In this document: one piece after another, positions 17,889 to 25,260 of the stretch
Layout: each line of letters begins with the position of its first letter
Numbering within the stretch: the first letter of the stretch is position 1
Origin: Rhizobium binae
Lineage (GTDB): Bacteria; Pseudomonadota; Alphaproteobacteria; Rhizobiales; Rhizobiaceae
Direction of reading: 5' to 3'
DNA: 64,000 bases
Assembly (NCBI RefSeq): GCF_017357225.1
Contig: NZ_CP071604.1
Coordinates: forward strand, 4,266,001-4,330,000
Made by a program: the position numbers and the translations under genes
Notes under the pieces: generated by a model
Seen by the model: only the letters and a program-made list of their open reading frames with translations
Told to the model about the DNA's origin: nothing
The model's database searches: none

Positions 17889-18449
17889 ATGGATGCCGAG
17901 GAAAGACAGCGTTTCGCTGCCCTCGCAAAGGCCGTCGCGGACGATCGCGACCAGCAGGCCTTTTCGATCCTGTTCGACTATTTCGCCCCGCGTCTGAAGA
18001 GCTGGCTGATGCGCCGGAAGATGACATCAGGCGAGGCCGAAGAGCTGGTTCAGGAGATCATGATCGTGCTCTGGCACAAGGCCCATCTCTACGATGCGAC
18101 GCGGTCCTCCCTCTCGACCTGGCTCTTTCGTATTGCCCGCAACCGCCGCATCGACCTGCAGCGCCGCGCGAACTCCCGCATCTTCGACGAGACGGACCCG
18201 GCCCTGCAGCCGCCGGCCGACATCGGCGCCGAAGAAATCATGGTCAATGACGATCGCGACGCCAAAATCCGTGCCGCAGTCGGCCAACTGCCGCAGGAAC
18301 AGCGCGACATGCTGCGTGCCGCCTTTTTTCTCGGCCAATCGCACTCCGAGATCGCTGAAGCGACCGGGCTGCCGCTCGGCACGGTGAAATCACGTATCCG
18401 GCTTGCCTTCGGCAAACTCCGCAAGGTGCTGGAGCAGGAACTCGGCTGA
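17889..18449 (+). CDS. RNA polymerase ECF sigma factor
   Basis: A 186-residue extracytoplasmic-function sigma factor. Region 2 covers about residues 25-95 ('FSILFDYFAPRLKSWLMRRKMTSGEAEELVQEIMIVLWHKAHLYDATRSSLSTWLFRIARNRRID'), region 4 covers about 127-180 with 'LPQEQRDMLRAAFFLGQSHSEIAEATGLPLGTVKSRIRLAFGKLR'. The overall sequence resembles the RpoE/ChrR-type ECF group of alphaproteobacteria. Normally an anti-sigma gene follows; here the next gene is a converging YkvA gene 17 bases away, so the anti-sigma factor is either elsewhere or absent. The start at 17889 is an ATG after GGGGGCTCGTGAGACGAC. Confidence 0.93.
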   Translation: MDAEERQRFAALAKAVADDRDQQAFSILFDYFAPRLKSWLMRRKMTSGEAEELVQEIMIVLWHKAHLYDATRSSLSTWLFRIARNRRIDLQRRANSRIFDETDPALQPPADIGAEEIMVNDDRDAKIRAAVGQLPQEQRDMLRAAFFLGQSHSEIAEATGLPLGTVKSRIRLAFGKLRKVLEQELG

Positions 18450-18465
18450 ACCGCGCGCCGGCCCT

Positions 18466-18858
18466 TCAGATCGTTTTCATCGTATCCGCAGGCGGGTCGG
18501 CGAGGACGCGGTCCGCCGCCTCGTAGTGGCCTGGCCGGATATGGCCGCGCACCATAGCGAAGGCGGCCGAAAGCACCGCGACGTCGTCAGAAAAGCCGAT
18601 GACGGCGAAAATATCCGGGATGATGTCGACCGGCATGACGAAATAGGCGAGTGCTGCGAGCAACACACCGCGCACCTTGGTCGGCGTTTGCGGATCGAGT
18701 GCGCAGTAGAAGCCGGCGACGACGTCGCGTGAGAACGGGATCTGCCGCACGGCCCGGCGGAACGTCGGCCAGAACTTCTGCCGCACCGTCTTCTCCCGGC
18801 GGCTCTGGGTGTCCTCGTCGCCCGGCAGCAGGATTTCCCCGAATTTGACCTCGTCCAT
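18466..18858 (-). CDS. YkvA family protein (DUF1232)
   Basis: A 130-residue protein with a DUF1232 helix: 'LDPQTPTKVRGVLLAALAYFVMPVDIIPDIFAVIGFSDDVAVLSAAFAMVRGHI' spans roughly residues 60-110, including the typical D-I-I-P-D turn. Two hydrophobic segments suggest membrane association. The start ATG at 18858 (MDEVKFGEILLPGDE) has AAGGA 8 bases upstream; ATG 18867 (MSGMDEV) is the alternative with poorer spacing. Function unknown. It is the second gene after phhB on the minus strand (79 bases), and converges on the sigma factor gene. Confidence 0.85.
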   Translation of the reverse strand: MDEVKFGEILLPGDEDTQSRREKTVRQKFWPTFRRAVRQIPFSRDVVAGFYCALDPQTPTKVRGVLLAALAYFVMPVDIIPDIFAVIGFSDDVAVLSAAFAMVRGHIRPGHYEAADRVLADPPADTMKTI

Positions 18859-18937
18859 CCCTGACATCCTTTCGTCCCCGCGCACATATGGTGATGGCGC
18901 CCAGGGTTTCAATCGACCCCTTTCAATTGGCTCGCCT

Positions 18938-19243
18938 TCAGCGCAGACGTCGCGCCGCAACCTTCTCCATCGCCCTGGCGAGCTTGAAATCCAGCTCCGT
19001 CAGCCCGCCGGCATCATGCGTGTTGAGCGTCACATCCACCCGGGAATAGACGTTGAACCATTCGGGATGATGGTTGAGTTTCTCAGCCATGATCGCTGCC
19101 TCCGTCATGAAACCGAAGGCTTCGATGAAATTCGAAAACTTGAACGTCTTCGAGATCGAAGAGGCCGCGTCATTGAGCGCCCAGCCGGCAAGCCCCGCCA
19201 GTTCCGCCTCGACTGCCGCCCTTTCCAGTCTTTCCCATTTCAT
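18938..19243 (-). CDS. phhB: Pterin-4a-carbinolamine dehydratase
   Basis: A 101-residue cytoplasmic enzyme that recycles the pterin cofactor of phenylalanine hydroxylase, dehydrating 4a-hydroxytetrahydropterin; homologues may also have other roles. The sequence has the PCD core 'FKFSNFIEAFGFMTEAAIMAEKLNHHPEWFNVYSRVDVTLNTHDAGGLTELDFKLARAMEKVA', with the catalytic His pair in 'NHHPEW' and the invariant 'TH-DAGG-T-D'. The ATG at 19243 gives the expected N-terminus. It overlaps nothing and faces the phosphatase gene at 19279 divergently, only 35 bases apart. Confidence 0.95.
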   Translation of the reverse strand: MKWERLERAAVEAELAGLAGWALNDAASSISKTFKFSNFIEAFGFMTEAAIMAEKLNHHPEWFNVYSRVDVTLNTHDAGGLTELDFKLARAMEKVAARRLR

Positions 19244-19278
19244 GCCATGCTCCTCTGGTTCTTCCGACAGGTCCGCCG

Positions 19279-19779
19279 ATGACGTCTATCAGTATCCTTT
19301 TCGTGTGCATGGGCAATATATGCCGTTCTCCGCTTGCCGAGGCAATTTTTCGTCACCTCGTCACCGAGGCTGGCCTCACCGGCCGTTTCACCATCGATTC
19401 CGCCGGCACCGGCGGCTGGCATGAAGGCGAGCCGCCCGACCGGCGTTCGGTCGCCACCGCTCAACGCCATGGCATCGACATAGCGGGGCTGCGCGGCCGC
19501 CGCATCCAGCCAGCTGATTTCAACAGTTTCGAGCTGATCCTTGCCATGGACCGCGACAATCTGGCGACGCTTGGCAAGATCGCGCCGCCCGAGGCGAATA
19601 TCCGGCTCTTCGGTGATGCTGCTCTAGGAACGGGAGAGGATATTCCCGATCCCTATTATGGCGGCCCTGATGGTTTCGAGCTGGTCTATACCAGGCTCTT
19701 GACCGGCTGCAGCAGCCTGCTCGAAGCGTTGGGCGTCGAACGTGCCTCGTGCAGCGGGAACACTTCCTCTGTCAGGTAG
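19279..19779 (+). CDS. Low-molecular-weight protein tyrosine phosphatase
   Basis: A 166-residue phosphatase with the catalytic loop C-x5-R-S at residues 10-17 ('CMGNICRSP') and the general-acid Asp in 'DIPDPYYGG' near residue 122. The final dozen residues exceed the usual family length, and exactly that part of the gene overlaps the opposing thpR gene. Substrates in rhizobia are unknown; relatives regulate exopolysaccharide kinases in other bacteria, but no such gene is nearby. It starts at ATG 19279 (MTSISILFVC). Confidence 0.92.
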   Translation: MTSISILFVCMGNICRSPLAEAIFRHLVTEAGLTGRFTIDSAGTGGWHEGEPPDRRSVATAQRHGIDIAGLRGRRIQPADFNSFELILAMDRDNLATLGKIAPPEANIRLFGDAALGTGEDIPDPYYGGPDGFELVYTRLLTGCSSLLEALGVERASCSGNTSSVR

Positions 19780-20279
19780 GGTCCGCCGCCAACCGATTCA
19801 CGCGACGAAAGCAGCACGAAGCGTGGCGCCGTGAAGGTTGCGGTGTGGAAGTTGCCGCGTCCGGCCAGATATTGCACGACATCGTCAAGCCGCGAGGATT
19901 TGAGCCGTGCCAGCGTCACATGCGGCATGAATTTGCGCGGGTCGGGCGGCAGCCCGATGCGCTGGCAGATACGCTCGATCTCACCCTGCAGGGCGTACAT
20001 TTCCGGTGATTGCGAGACGCCGGCCCAGACCGAATGCGGTTTCTTCGAGCCGAAGGAGCCGATGCCTTCGAGCCGGAACTGGAATTCCGGCCGGTCGATC
20101 CGGTCGAGGCGTTCGACGATTTCATCGGCCGTACGGCCGTCGACATCACCGATGAAGCGCAGGGTGATGTGGTAATTCTCCACATCGATCCATCGTGCTC
20201 CGGGGAGGCCACCGCGCAGCAATGAAAGGCTCATCGCCGCATTGCGCGGAATTTCGAGGGCGGTAAACAGTCTCGGCAT
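19686..20279 (-). CDS. thpR: RNA 2',3'-cyclic phosphodiesterase ThpR (LigT family)
   Basis: A 197-residue 2H phosphoesterase. The two catalytic HxT motifs are HITL at residue 37 ('VENYHITLRFIGDV') and HVTL at residue 120 ('FMPHVTLARLK'). The enzyme opens 2',3'-cyclic phosphates at RNA ends, and relatives act as RNA ligases. The start at 20279 is ATG before 'PRLFTALEIP', the conserved N-terminus. The gene's 3' end overlaps the phosphatase gene by 94 bases, tail to tail. Its left end (residues 170-197) has no counterpart in the core domain. Confidence 0.93.
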   Translation of the reverse strand: MPRLFTALEIPRNAAMSLSLLRGGLPGARWIDVENYHITLRFIGDVDGRTADEIVERLDRIDRPEFQFRLEGIGSFGSKKPHSVWAGVSQSPEMYALQGEIERICQRIGLPPDPRKFMPHVTLARLKSSRLDDVVQYLAGRGNFHTATFTAPRFVLLSSRESVGGGPYLTEEVFPLHEARSTPNASSRLLQPVKSLV

Positions 20280-20347
20280 AACGAGCACTCCCCGAATCTT
20301 TTGCAGGTGCTTACACGGAATCACGCAATCAATGGCCGCGCAAGCCC

Positions 20348-20992
20348 TTATTTCTTCACAGTAGAAATCGTCCTGACGAAATTTGTGACATCGGATTCCA
20401 TCTTTTCGACCATGACATCGACACCTCTCGCATTTGGATGCATCCCGTCGTCGAGTTTCAGCCCCGCATCGAGCGCCACCCCGTCGAGGAAGAAGGCATA
20501 AAGCGGAACCCCATGTTTTTCCGAAAGCTTCTGATAGATCGGATTGAAGCGTGCGGCATAATCCGCCCCCATATTGGGCGGCGCCATCATGCCAACGAGC
20601 AGCACCGCGATGCCCCGCTGCTTCAGCCGGCCAATCATCTGGTCGAGGTTCTTCTCGCTCTCTTCCGGCGGGATGCCGCGCAGCGCATCGTTGGCGCCTA
20701 GCTCCAGGATGACGCCGTCGGTGCCGTCGGGCACGGACCAGTCGATGCGGGCAAGCCCGGCCGTCGTCGTGTCGCCCGAGACGCCGGCATTGGCAACGGC
20801 GACGTCGAGCCCCTTCGCCTTCAAGGCCGCCTGCAGCTTCTCCGGAAAGCCATTCCCGGGCGGCAGTTGATAGCCCGCCATCAGGCTGTCCCCAAAACCG
20901 ACGAGATTGATCGTCCGGGCCGCGGCGGCACCGGCAAAGATCAGCGAGATGGCGATGACGGTGAATTGAAGGGCGGCAACTTTAAATCTCAT
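20348..20992 (-). CDS. tesA: Secreted SGNH-family arylesterase (TesA-like)
   Basis: A 214-residue hydrolase with a signal peptide (residues 1-25). The catalytic serine is S36 in 'GFGDSLMAGY' (block I), Gly is in 'GVSGDTTTAG' (block II), Asn in 'LELGANDALRG' (block III) and the Asp/His pair in 'DGMHPNARG' (block V), all as in E. coli TesA (thioesterase I/arylesterase/lysophospholipase L1). Expected in the periplasm. The start at 20992 gives the signal peptide. It is divergent from the YbbA-YbbP ABC genes with only 72 bases between, an arrangement also found in E. coli, where tesA and ybbAP are neighbours. Confidence 0.94.
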   Translation of the reverse strand: MRFKVAALQFTVIAISLIFAGAAAARTINLVGFGDSLMAGYQLPPGNGFPEKLQAALKAKGLDVAVANAGVSGDTTTAGLARIDWSVPDGTDGVILELGANDALRGIPPEESEKNLDQMIGRLKQRGIAVLLVGMMAPPNMGADYAARFNPIYQKLSEKHGVPLYAFFLDGVALDAGLKLDDGMHPNARGVDVMVEKMESDVTNFVRTISTVKK

Positions 20993-21064
20993 TCTGGCTT
21001 CCCTAGATTGGCGAGGTGCCGTCATCCGGCCATTCGGTTAGAGATTCATATAGGGCGATTTCTG

Positions 21065-21772
21065 TTGGCAAAAACCATCATCGAGTTGAAGGGCGCCGAT
21101 CTGACCCTTGGCAGTGCAGCCGCTTCCGTCCATGTGCTGAAGGGCATCGATCTCGATATATCAGTCGGCGAATCCGTCGGCATCGTCGGCCCCTCCGGTT
21201 CCGGCAAGTCGACGCTGCTGATGGTGCTTGCCGGATTGGAGAAGCTCGACAACGGTGAAATCAACATCAACGACACGCCGCTCCATGCGCTCAGCGAGGA
21301 CGAGGTCGCCGATTTCCGCGGCCGCAACATCGGGATCGTCTTCCAGTCCTTCCACCTGATCGCCAATATGACGGCGCTGGAAAACGTCGCCGTGCCACTG
21401 GAGCTCGCCAATGTTCGCAACGCCTTCGAAATCGCCCATCGCGAGCTGAATTCGGTCGGCCTCGGCGAACGCCTGAACCACTATCCCGGCCAGCTTTCCG
21501 GCGGCGAACAGCAGCGCGTGGCGATCGCCAGAGCGCTCGCCCCCTCGCCCGCTTTGCTGATCGCCGACGAGCCCACCGGCAATCTCGATACCGAGACCGG
21601 CCGCCAGATCGCCGACCTGCTGTTTTCCAAACAGGCCGAACGCGGCATGACCCTGCTGCTCGTCACCCACGACGTCTCGCTTGCGAACCGCTGCTCGCGC
21701 CAGATCCGCGTCCGCTCCGGCCGGATCGAAGGCGACAGCGCCGCCCGCCGCAGCGAGGCGGCGATCGCATGA
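21065..21772 (+). CDS. ybbA: ABC transporter ATP-binding protein, YbbA/LolD type
   Basis: A 235-residue ATPase with Walker A GPSGSGKST (residues 42-50), Q-loop 'IVFQSFHLIANMTALENVAVPLE', signature 'LSGGEQQRVAIARALA', Walker B 'LLIADEPTGNLD' and H-loop 'LLLVTHD'. The subfamily is MacB/LolD/FtsE. The conserved start is a TTG at 21065 (read as Met, then AKTIIELKG) after AGGGCGATTTCTG; an ATG 66 codons earlier would extend into the tesA promoter and is not homologous. Overlaps the permease gene by 4 bases (ATGA), so the two are coupled. Confidence 0.93.
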   Translation: MAKTIIELKGADLTLGSAAASVHVLKGIDLDISVGESVGIVGPSGSGKSTLLMVLAGLEKLDNGEININDTPLHALSEDEVADFRGRNIGIVFQSFHLIANMTALENVAVPLELANVRNAFEIAHRELNSVGLGERLNHYPGQLSGGEQQRVAIARALAPSPALLIADEPTGNLDTETGRQIADLLFSKQAERGMTLLLVTHDVSLANRCSRQIRVRSGRIEGDSAARRSEAAIA

Positions 21773-24312
21773 GGATGATCACGCCGCGCACCGCGCTTGC
21801 TTTTCGCCTGGCGCTCCGTGAGCTGCGCGGCGGCATTCGCGGCTTCTACATCTTCCTCGCCTGCATCGCGCTCGGCACAGGCGCGATTGCCGCCGTCAAT
21901 TCGGTTTCGCAGTCAATCACCGACACGATTGCCTCGCAGGGGCAGGAGCTCTTGGCCGGCGACGTCCGCTTCGAACTCAACAACCGCGAGGCTACACCTG
22001 AGGAAATGGCTTTCCTCGAAAGTCTCGGCACCGTCTCGGTGTCGACCGGTCTGCGCTCGATGGCCCGCACGCCGGATGGTTCCGACCAGGCGCTGGTCGA
22101 GGTCAAGGCCGTCGACGATGCCTACCCGCTCTATGGCAGCTTCGCGGCCGAGCCGGACTATCCGCTTGCAGCCCTGCTTTCGGCCCAGAGCGGCACCTAT
22201 GGCGCGGTCGCAGCCCCGCTGCTGCTTGATCGGCTTGGCCTTGCGGTCGGCGACGAATTGCTGCTCGGCAATGTCAAACTCAGCATCACCGGCACCGTCA
22301 AGACCGAACCGGACGCCCTCTCCGAAGGCTTCGGGTTTGCGCCGCGCCTGCTCGTCAGCCGTCGGGCGCTCCAGGCCTCGGGGTTGATCCAGACCGGAAG
22401 CCTGGTCGAACATGCCTACAAGATCCGGCTGGAGGACAAGAGCGCTATATCGGGCATCCAGGCGCGCGCCTCCAGGGAATTCCCCTCCGCCGGCTGGGCG
22501 ATCCGCACCAGCGACCGGGCCGCGCCCTCGCTTACCGAAAACATCACCCGCTTCTCGCAGTTCCTGACGCTGGTCGGCTTGACTGCGCTGATCGTCGGCG
22601 GCGTCGGCGTCGCCAATGCGGTGCGGGCCTTTCTCGATTCCAAACGCACCACCATCGCAAGCTTCAAATGCCTCGGTGCGCCGGCCGCCGTCGTCGTGCT
22701 GATCTATCTATTCCAGATCTCCATCATCGCGCTTGGCGGCATCATGATCGGCCTTGTCGTCGGCGCCCTGTCGCCGATCTTCGCCGCGCAGTTCCTGGCG
22801 CAATTCCTGCCGGTGTCGACAGCGCCGACGCTCTATCCCGGCGCCCTGCTGCTTGCGGCGCTCTTCGGCATCCTCACGACGCTCGCCTTCGCCATCCTGC
22901 CGCTCGGCCATGCCCGCGAGGTGCCGGCGACGGCGCTCTTCCGCGAGCAGGGTTTCGAGGCCCGCCGCCTGCCGTCCTGGCCCTATATCCTGCTGGCCGC
23001 CTTCTTCATGGCGGCACTTGCCGGCCTCGCCGTCCTCACCGCCTATGACCGCTTCATCGCCGTCGTCTTCGTCGGCGCGATCCTCTTCGCCTTTGTCATG
23101 CTGCGCCTGGTCGCCGCCCTGATCGCCTGGCTCGCGCGCCGCAGCCCGCGCGTCAACTCGCCGGCGCTAAGGCTTGCGATCGGCAACATCCACCGTCCCG
23201 GCGCCCTGACGCCCTCGGTGGTGCTGTCGCTCGGCCTTGGCCTGGCGTTGCTGGTGACGCTGACCTTGATCGACGGCAACCTGCGCCAGCAGCTGACCGG
23301 TCGGATGAACGAGGGGGCGCCGAACTTCTTCTTCGTCGATATCCAGAGCGCCGAGGTCGATGCATTCCGCAATCTCGTCCAGGCGCAGGCGCCAAAGGGC
23401 AAGCTCATGGAGGTGCCGATGCTGCGCGGCCGCATCGTCGCCTTCAACGGCGAGGACGTCAGCAAGATGAACGTGCCGGCCGCCGGCCGCTGGGTGCTGA
23501 ACGGCGATCGCGGCATCACCTACGCCGACACCCTGCCGGAAAATGCGGCGCTGACGGAAGGCAGTTGGTGGGAAAAGGATTACAATGGCGAGCCGCTCGT
23601 CTCCTTCTCCTCGGAAGAAGCGCATGAACTCGGCCTGAAGATCGGCGACAGCGTCACCGTCAATGTGCTCGGACGCAATATCACGGCCAAGATCGCCAAT
23701 CTGCGCCGCGTCCAGTGGGAATCGCTGTCAATCAATTTCGTCATGGTCTTCTCGCCGAACACCTTCCGCGGCGCTCCGCATGCCTGGCTCGCGACGCTGA
23801 CCGATCCCGGCTCGACGCCGGCCGAAGATGCGGCGATCCTCAAATCCGTCACCAACACCTATCCGACGATCACCAGCGTGCGCGTCAAGGATGCGATCGA
23901 TATAGTCAACCAGCTGGTGGCCCAGCTTGCGACCGCGATCCGCGCCGCGGCATCGGTGGCCCTGATCGCCTCGATCCTCGTCCTCGCCGGAGCGCTTGCC
24001 GCCGGCAACCGGGCGCGCACCCATGATGCGGTGGTGCTGAAGACGCTCGGCGCCACCCGGGCCATGCTGATCCGCGCCTTCAGTTACGAATATCTGATCC
24101 TGGGGCTCGCAACCGCGATCTTCGCGCTATTCGCCGGCGCCGTCGCCGCCTGGTTCATCGTCGCCCGCATCATGCGCCTGCCCTCGGCCTTTCTGCCCGA
24201 TGTGGCGGGACTGACGCTGGTGACGGCGCTCGTCCTGACCGTCGGTATCGGCCTGATCGGCACCTGGCGCATCCTCGGGCAGAAGGCGGCGCCCGTCCTG
24301 CGCGAGCTATGA
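21769..24312 (+). CDS. ybbP: ABC transporter permease, YbbP-like (FtsX family)
   Basis: An 847-residue inner-membrane protein with the YbbP design: an N-terminal helix, a large periplasmic domain (about residues 50-260), FtsX-like helices at 270-430, another large periplasmic domain (about 490-710) and a C-terminal FtsX helix set ('VALIASILVLAGALAAGNRARTHDAVVLKTLGATRAMLIRAFSYEYLILG'). It is presumed to move a lipid-linked or hydrophobic molecule or to act as a mechanotransmitter with YbbA. It overlaps the ATPase gene by 4 bases. The divergent esterase TesA may process the substrate. Function remains inferred. Confidence 0.9.
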   Translation: MRMITPRTALAFRLALRELRGGIRGFYIFLACIALGTGAIAAVNSVSQSITDTIASQGQELLAGDVRFELNNREATPEEMAFLESLGTVSVSTGLRSMARTPDGSDQALVEVKAVDDAYPLYGSFAAEPDYPLAALLSAQSGTYGAVAAPLLLDRLGLAVGDELLLGNVKLSITGTVKTEPDALSEGFGFAPRLLVSRRALQASGLIQTGSLVEHAYKIRLEDKSAISGIQARASREFPSAGWAIRTSDRAAPSLTENITRFSQFLTLVGLTALIVGGVGVANAVRAFLDSKRTTIASFKCLGAPAAVVVLIYLFQISIIALGGIMIGLVVGALSPIFAAQFLAQFLPVSTAPTLYPGALLLAALFGILTTLAFAILPLGHAREVPATALFREQGFEARRLPSWPYILLAAFFMAALAGLAVLTAYDRFIAVVFVGAILFAFVMLRLVAALIAWLARRSPRVNSPALRLAIGNIHRPGALTPSVVLSLGLGLALLVTLTLIDGNLRQQLTGRMNEGAPNFFFVDIQSAEVDAFRNLVQAQAPKGKLMEVPMLRGRIVAFNGEDVSKMNVPAAGRWVLNGDRGITYADTLPENAALTEGSWWEKDYNGEPLVSFSSEEAHELGLKIGDSVTVNVLGRNITAKIANLRRVQWESLSINFVMVFSPNTFRGAPHAWLATLTDPGSTPAEDAAILKSVTNTYPTITSVRVKDAIDIVNQLVAQLATAIRAAASVALIASILVLAGALAAGNRARTHDAVVLKTLGATRAMLIRAFSYEYLILGLATAIFALFAGAVAAWFIVARIMRLPSAFLPDVAGLTLVTALVLTVGIGLIGTWRILGQKAAPVLREL

Positions 24313-24376
24313 CCGGATAGCGACGGCCAAACCCTTCACCTTACGGCGATTTAACCGGCCGGGCCTTTGCAAGCCT

Positions 24377-24405
24377 CTTGTTTGCAAGGGGCGGAGGCCT
24401 CATAT
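24377..24405 (+). promoter_or_regulatory. Possible RpoH (heat-shock) promoter of the Bax inhibitor-1 gene
   Basis: CTTG at 24377-24380, 17 bases, then CCTCATAT at 24398-24405, about 85 bases ahead of the start codon. It approaches the rhizobial sigma-32 pattern (CTTG-N17-CCATAT-like) in the -35 part and partly in the -10 part. Visual match only. Confidence 0.3.
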
Positions 24406-24491
24406 TGTCTGCAGGCATGCTGGAGCTCCGCAGCGGCGCCCGGGTCGAAAACCCGACACCGTAACTCCATCGGAGCTTGTAAGAGGAAACT

Positions 24492-25220
24492 ATGGCTGAC
24501 CTTCGTAACTATCAAAGCCGCGCTCAGACCGGCGAGATGATTGATCAAGGCCTCCGCGCTTATATGCTCAAGGTCTACAACCTGATGGCGCTGGGTCTGG
24601 CGATCACCGGTGTGGCCGCATATCTGTCGTTCCAACTCGCTTTCTCCAATGGCGAGATTACCGCTTTCGGCCAGGCGATCTATCTGAGCCCGCTGAAATG
24701 GGTGGTCATTCTGGCGCCGCTGGCTCTGGTGTTCTTCCTGAGCTTTCGGATCCATAGCATGACGGTGAGCGCCGCCCAGACGACCTTCGCGATCTATGCC
24801 GCGCTCGTCGGCCTGTCGCTTTCGTCGATCTTCCTGATCTATACCGGTCAGAGCGTCGTGCAGACCTTCTTCGTCACCGCGGCCTCGTTCGGCGCGCTGT
24901 CGCTTTACGGTTACTCGACGAAGCGTGACCTGTCGGCAATCGGCTCGTTCCTGATCATGGGTCTCTTCGGCCTGATCATCGCCTCGCTCGTAAACGTCTT
25001 CCTGGCCTCATCCGCGATGCAGTTCGCAATCTCGGTGATCGGCGTGCTGATCTTCGCGGGCCTCACCGCCTACGACACGCAGCGGATCAAGGAGCTTTAC
25101 TATGAAGCTGATGACGTGGCTGTTGCCGGCCGCAAGGCGATCATGGGCGCGCTGACGCTCTATCTCGACTTCATCAACCTCTTTATGTTCCTGCTGCAGT
25201 TCATGGGCAACCGTAAATAA
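24492..25220 (+). CDS. Bax inhibitor-1/YccA family membrane protein
   Basis: A 242-residue inner-membrane protein with seven hydrophobic segments and the BI-1 family motifs 'YNLMALGLAITGVAAYLSF' (helix 1) and 'GLTAYDTQRIKELYYEADD' near residue 190, which contains the conserved Asp of the pH-sensing/ion-leak region. Relatives in E. coli (YccA) bind the FtsH protease and protect SecY. The start at 24492 has AAGAGGAAACTATG. Its original terminator palindrome is just beyond the stop and has been duplicated by an IS1182-family element, so the copy next to it has lost its T run. Confidence 0.92.
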   Translation: MADLRNYQSRAQTGEMIDQGLRAYMLKVYNLMALGLAITGVAAYLSFQLAFSNGEITAFGQAIYLSPLKWVVILAPLALVFFLSFRIHSMTVSAAQTTFAIYAALVGLSLSSIFLIYTGQSVVQTFFVTAASFGALSLYGYSTKRDLSAIGSFLIMGLFGLIIASLVNVFLASSAMQFAISVIGVLIFAGLTAYDTQRIKELYYEADDVAVAGRKAIMGALTLYLDFINLFMFLLQFMGNRK

Positions 25221-25240
25221 GCAGGTCCATCAAGATCGAA

Positions 25241-25260
25241 AAGGCGGCTTCGGCCGCCTT
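25241..25260. repeat. Left copy of the IS target duplication (former terminator palindrome)
   Basis: The 20-bp palindrome AAGGCGGCTTCGGCCGCCTT ends directly at the IS left end (25261). The identical text follows the right end at 26789-26808. It is the stem of the BI-1 gene's terminator; in this copy the following bases are CAGACAGC rather than a T run. Confidence 0.95.
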
